Part shown: positions 63,255 through 64,000 of the stretch, piece after piece
Position numbering within the stretch: the first letter of the stretch is position 1
How the letters are laid out: the number at the start of each line of letters is the position of its first letter
Translations under genes and position numbers: made by a program
Notes under the pieces: generated by a model
Told to the model about the DNA's origin: nothing
Seen by the model: the letters and a program-made list of their open reading frames with translations, nothing else
Databases searched by the model: none
NCBI GenBank assembly: GCA_018402565.1
Contig: JAGYIQ010000001.1
Location: 1,054,001 to 1,118,000, forward strand
Origin: Pirellulaceae bacterium
GTDB lineage: Bacteria > Planctomycetota > Planctomycetia > Pirellulales > Pirellulaceae
Direction of reading: 5' to 3'
Length of the DNA stretch: 64,000 nucleotides

Positions 63255-63946
63255 GTGAAAGAGAGAGAACAATCTTGACCGCAGAACAAGCGTTGAGCAT
63301 GTTGGGCGATGGAACGTCGGTTCATACCTTCCGGCAAGCGGAAAATATGTTGATTGGCGCTGATTGGGATCGGTGCAAGATCGAACAATTCATTCGTGAT
63401 TGTGTGTGTGAACTTGGCGGAGATCAGTGCCGGGCCGTGAATCACGGCCTCGTGGTCCACGCGAACGGACCGTTATTTGTGAAGTGTCGAGAGGGCTTGG
63501 ACTACGAAGCCTTTGAGACGTCGACGGGTTCTCACGAATCCGAACCAGCGGCAGTCGCCCAATGCACCATCCCGAAATGGTCCTCCGGTCAACCGTTGGA
63601 CCTGAACCAACTGGCGGCGGAAGTAAATGCCATGAACCGCAATTGGTGGTTGGATGTGAACACTGGCGAGCCAATCGAGCGGAATCGGGCAGAATTGCTG
63701 TGTTTGATTCACAGCGAAATCAGCGAATGTTTGGAGGGTGTCCGTAAGGGGTTGATGGACGACAAGTTGCCCCATCGCTCGGCCGAGGCCGTGGAACTGG
63801 CGGACGCTCTGATTCGGATCTTGGATTACGCGGGCGGGTTCGGCTTGGACTTGCAGGGGGCGTTTGAGGAAAAGATGGCCTACAACGCGACCCGGTCGGA
63901 CCACACACACGAACATCGGCGGGCGGAGGGAGGGAAGCGGTTTTGA
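63251..63946 (+). CDS. MazG-like all-alpha NTP pyrophosphohydrolase domain protein
   Basis: 231 residues; GTG start at 63251 overlapping the clamp stop (GTGA). The N-terminal half (about 1-110) is not recognised. The C-terminal half fits the MazG/all-alpha NTP-PPase pattern: 'AELLCLIHSEISECLEGVRKG' with the ExxE pair (E-I-S-E) and 'EAVELADALIRILDYA' with the ExxD pair (E-L-A-D), which hold Mg and cleave NTPs to NMP. Phages use such enzymes to keep nucleotide pools clean or to lower the host alarmone level. Coupled to the next gene as TTGA. Confidence 0.78.
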   Translation: MSERERTILTAEQALSMLGDGTSVHTFRQAENMLIGADWDRCKIEQFIRDCVCELGGDQCRAVNHGLVVHANGPLFVKCREGLDYEAFETSTGSHESEPAAVAQCTIPKWSSGQPLDLNQLAAEVNAMNRNWWLDVNTGEPIERNRAELLCLIHSEISECLEGVRKGLMDDKLPHRSAEAVELADALIRILDYAGGFGLDLQGAFEEKMAYNATRSDHTHEHRRAEGGKRF

Positions 63947-64000
63947 AGATCCTACATCGGGGTACGCCACCGGGCGAGCGAGTTTGGCTTGGCACTTGTC
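63943..64000 (+). CDS. Start of a further island gene (partial)
   Basis: A TTG at 63943 overlaps the previous stop (TTGA) and opens a frame that runs off the right edge: 'MKILHRGTPPGERVWLGTC'. The first residues resemble small phage zinc-finger proteins that begin with 'ILH.G.PP' and have a Cys soon after, but only 19 codons are visible. Confidence 0.5.
   Translation, partial: MKILHRGTPPGERVWLGTC

Overview
The window is a high-GC chromosome segment of a planctomycete, most likely of the Pirellulales type. Supporting signs are a ThuA / PVC-type dehydrogenase / HEAT / cytochrome c fusion of the Pirellula-Verrucomicrobium family, a Tat-exported Gfo/Idh/MocA oxidoreductase, HEAT-repeat proteins, very large membrane-anchored proteins of unknown function, and many lineage-specific short repeats. 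Most genes are ordinary chromosomal genes. Two parts differ: a repeat-rich zone (about 52.5-55.7 kb) and an integrated, phage-like island from about 56.05 kb to the right edge.

Layout. 0-7.8 kb: the end of a sugar-binding protein, a glycoside hydrolase family 2 enzyme, a small exported protein, a lipoprotein and an aldo/keto reductase. 7.9-9.0 kb: rpsL and rpsG on the minus strand. 9.1-19.8 kb: two translationally coupled, very large membrane-anchored proteins. 20-29.4 kb: an RRM RNA-binding protein, then a plus-strand run of Gfo/Idh/MocA oxidoreductase, two HEAT proteins and the ThuA/PVC/cytochrome c fusion. 29.8-33 kb: a small exported protein, a sugar-phosphate-isomerase-like TIM barrel and an acyl-CoA carboxyltransferase.

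33.1-44.2 kb is the most interesting ordinary region. A compact operon encodes an RND/MMPL-type transporter, a 94-residue membrane protein and a thioredoxin-fold protein. The last of these can be read at full length only through an in-frame UGA. That UGA sits exactly at the first position of the CxxC motif and is followed by a hairpin with bacterial SECIS geometry, so it is a strong selenoprotein candidate. Upstream is a second minus-strand cluster: a HlyD-type adaptor, an adaptor with a long cytoplasmic sensor-like region, and an M50 zinc protease fused to an adaptor, with no ABC ATPase or outer-membrane channel beside them. 44.4-47.2 kb holds EVE and FloA genes and an alpha/beta hydrolase.

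47.2-47.9 kb is a composite of 35-bp and 98-bp tandem repeats that share an inverted 19-nt segment. 48-52.5 kb carries an ECF sigma factor, a single-pass membrane protein that may be its regulator, a Gly/Met-rich exported protein, and a GDSL-Dabb fusion that lacks the catalytic His.

52.5-55.7 kb is a repeat zone. It holds a 215-bp tandem array built on an element with 13-bp terminal inverted repeats (relatives at 29.45 and 44.2 kb), a 25-bp perfect inverted repeat, a Uma2-family pseudogene, and a decayed REP-associated Y1 transposase flanked by two palindrome-containing arrays.

At 55.95-56.05 kb a displaced 3' part of a tRNA-Leu with its native terminator marks one end of an integrated element. 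The island then carries a tRNA-Met and a dense plus-strand gene run with overlapping starts and stops: small unknown proteins, a DUF2303-like protein, a winged-helix protein, a zinc-ribbon protein, a DNA polymerase sliding-clamp homologue and a MazG-like protein. No integrase, capsid or terminase gene lies inside the window, so the element is described only as phage-like.
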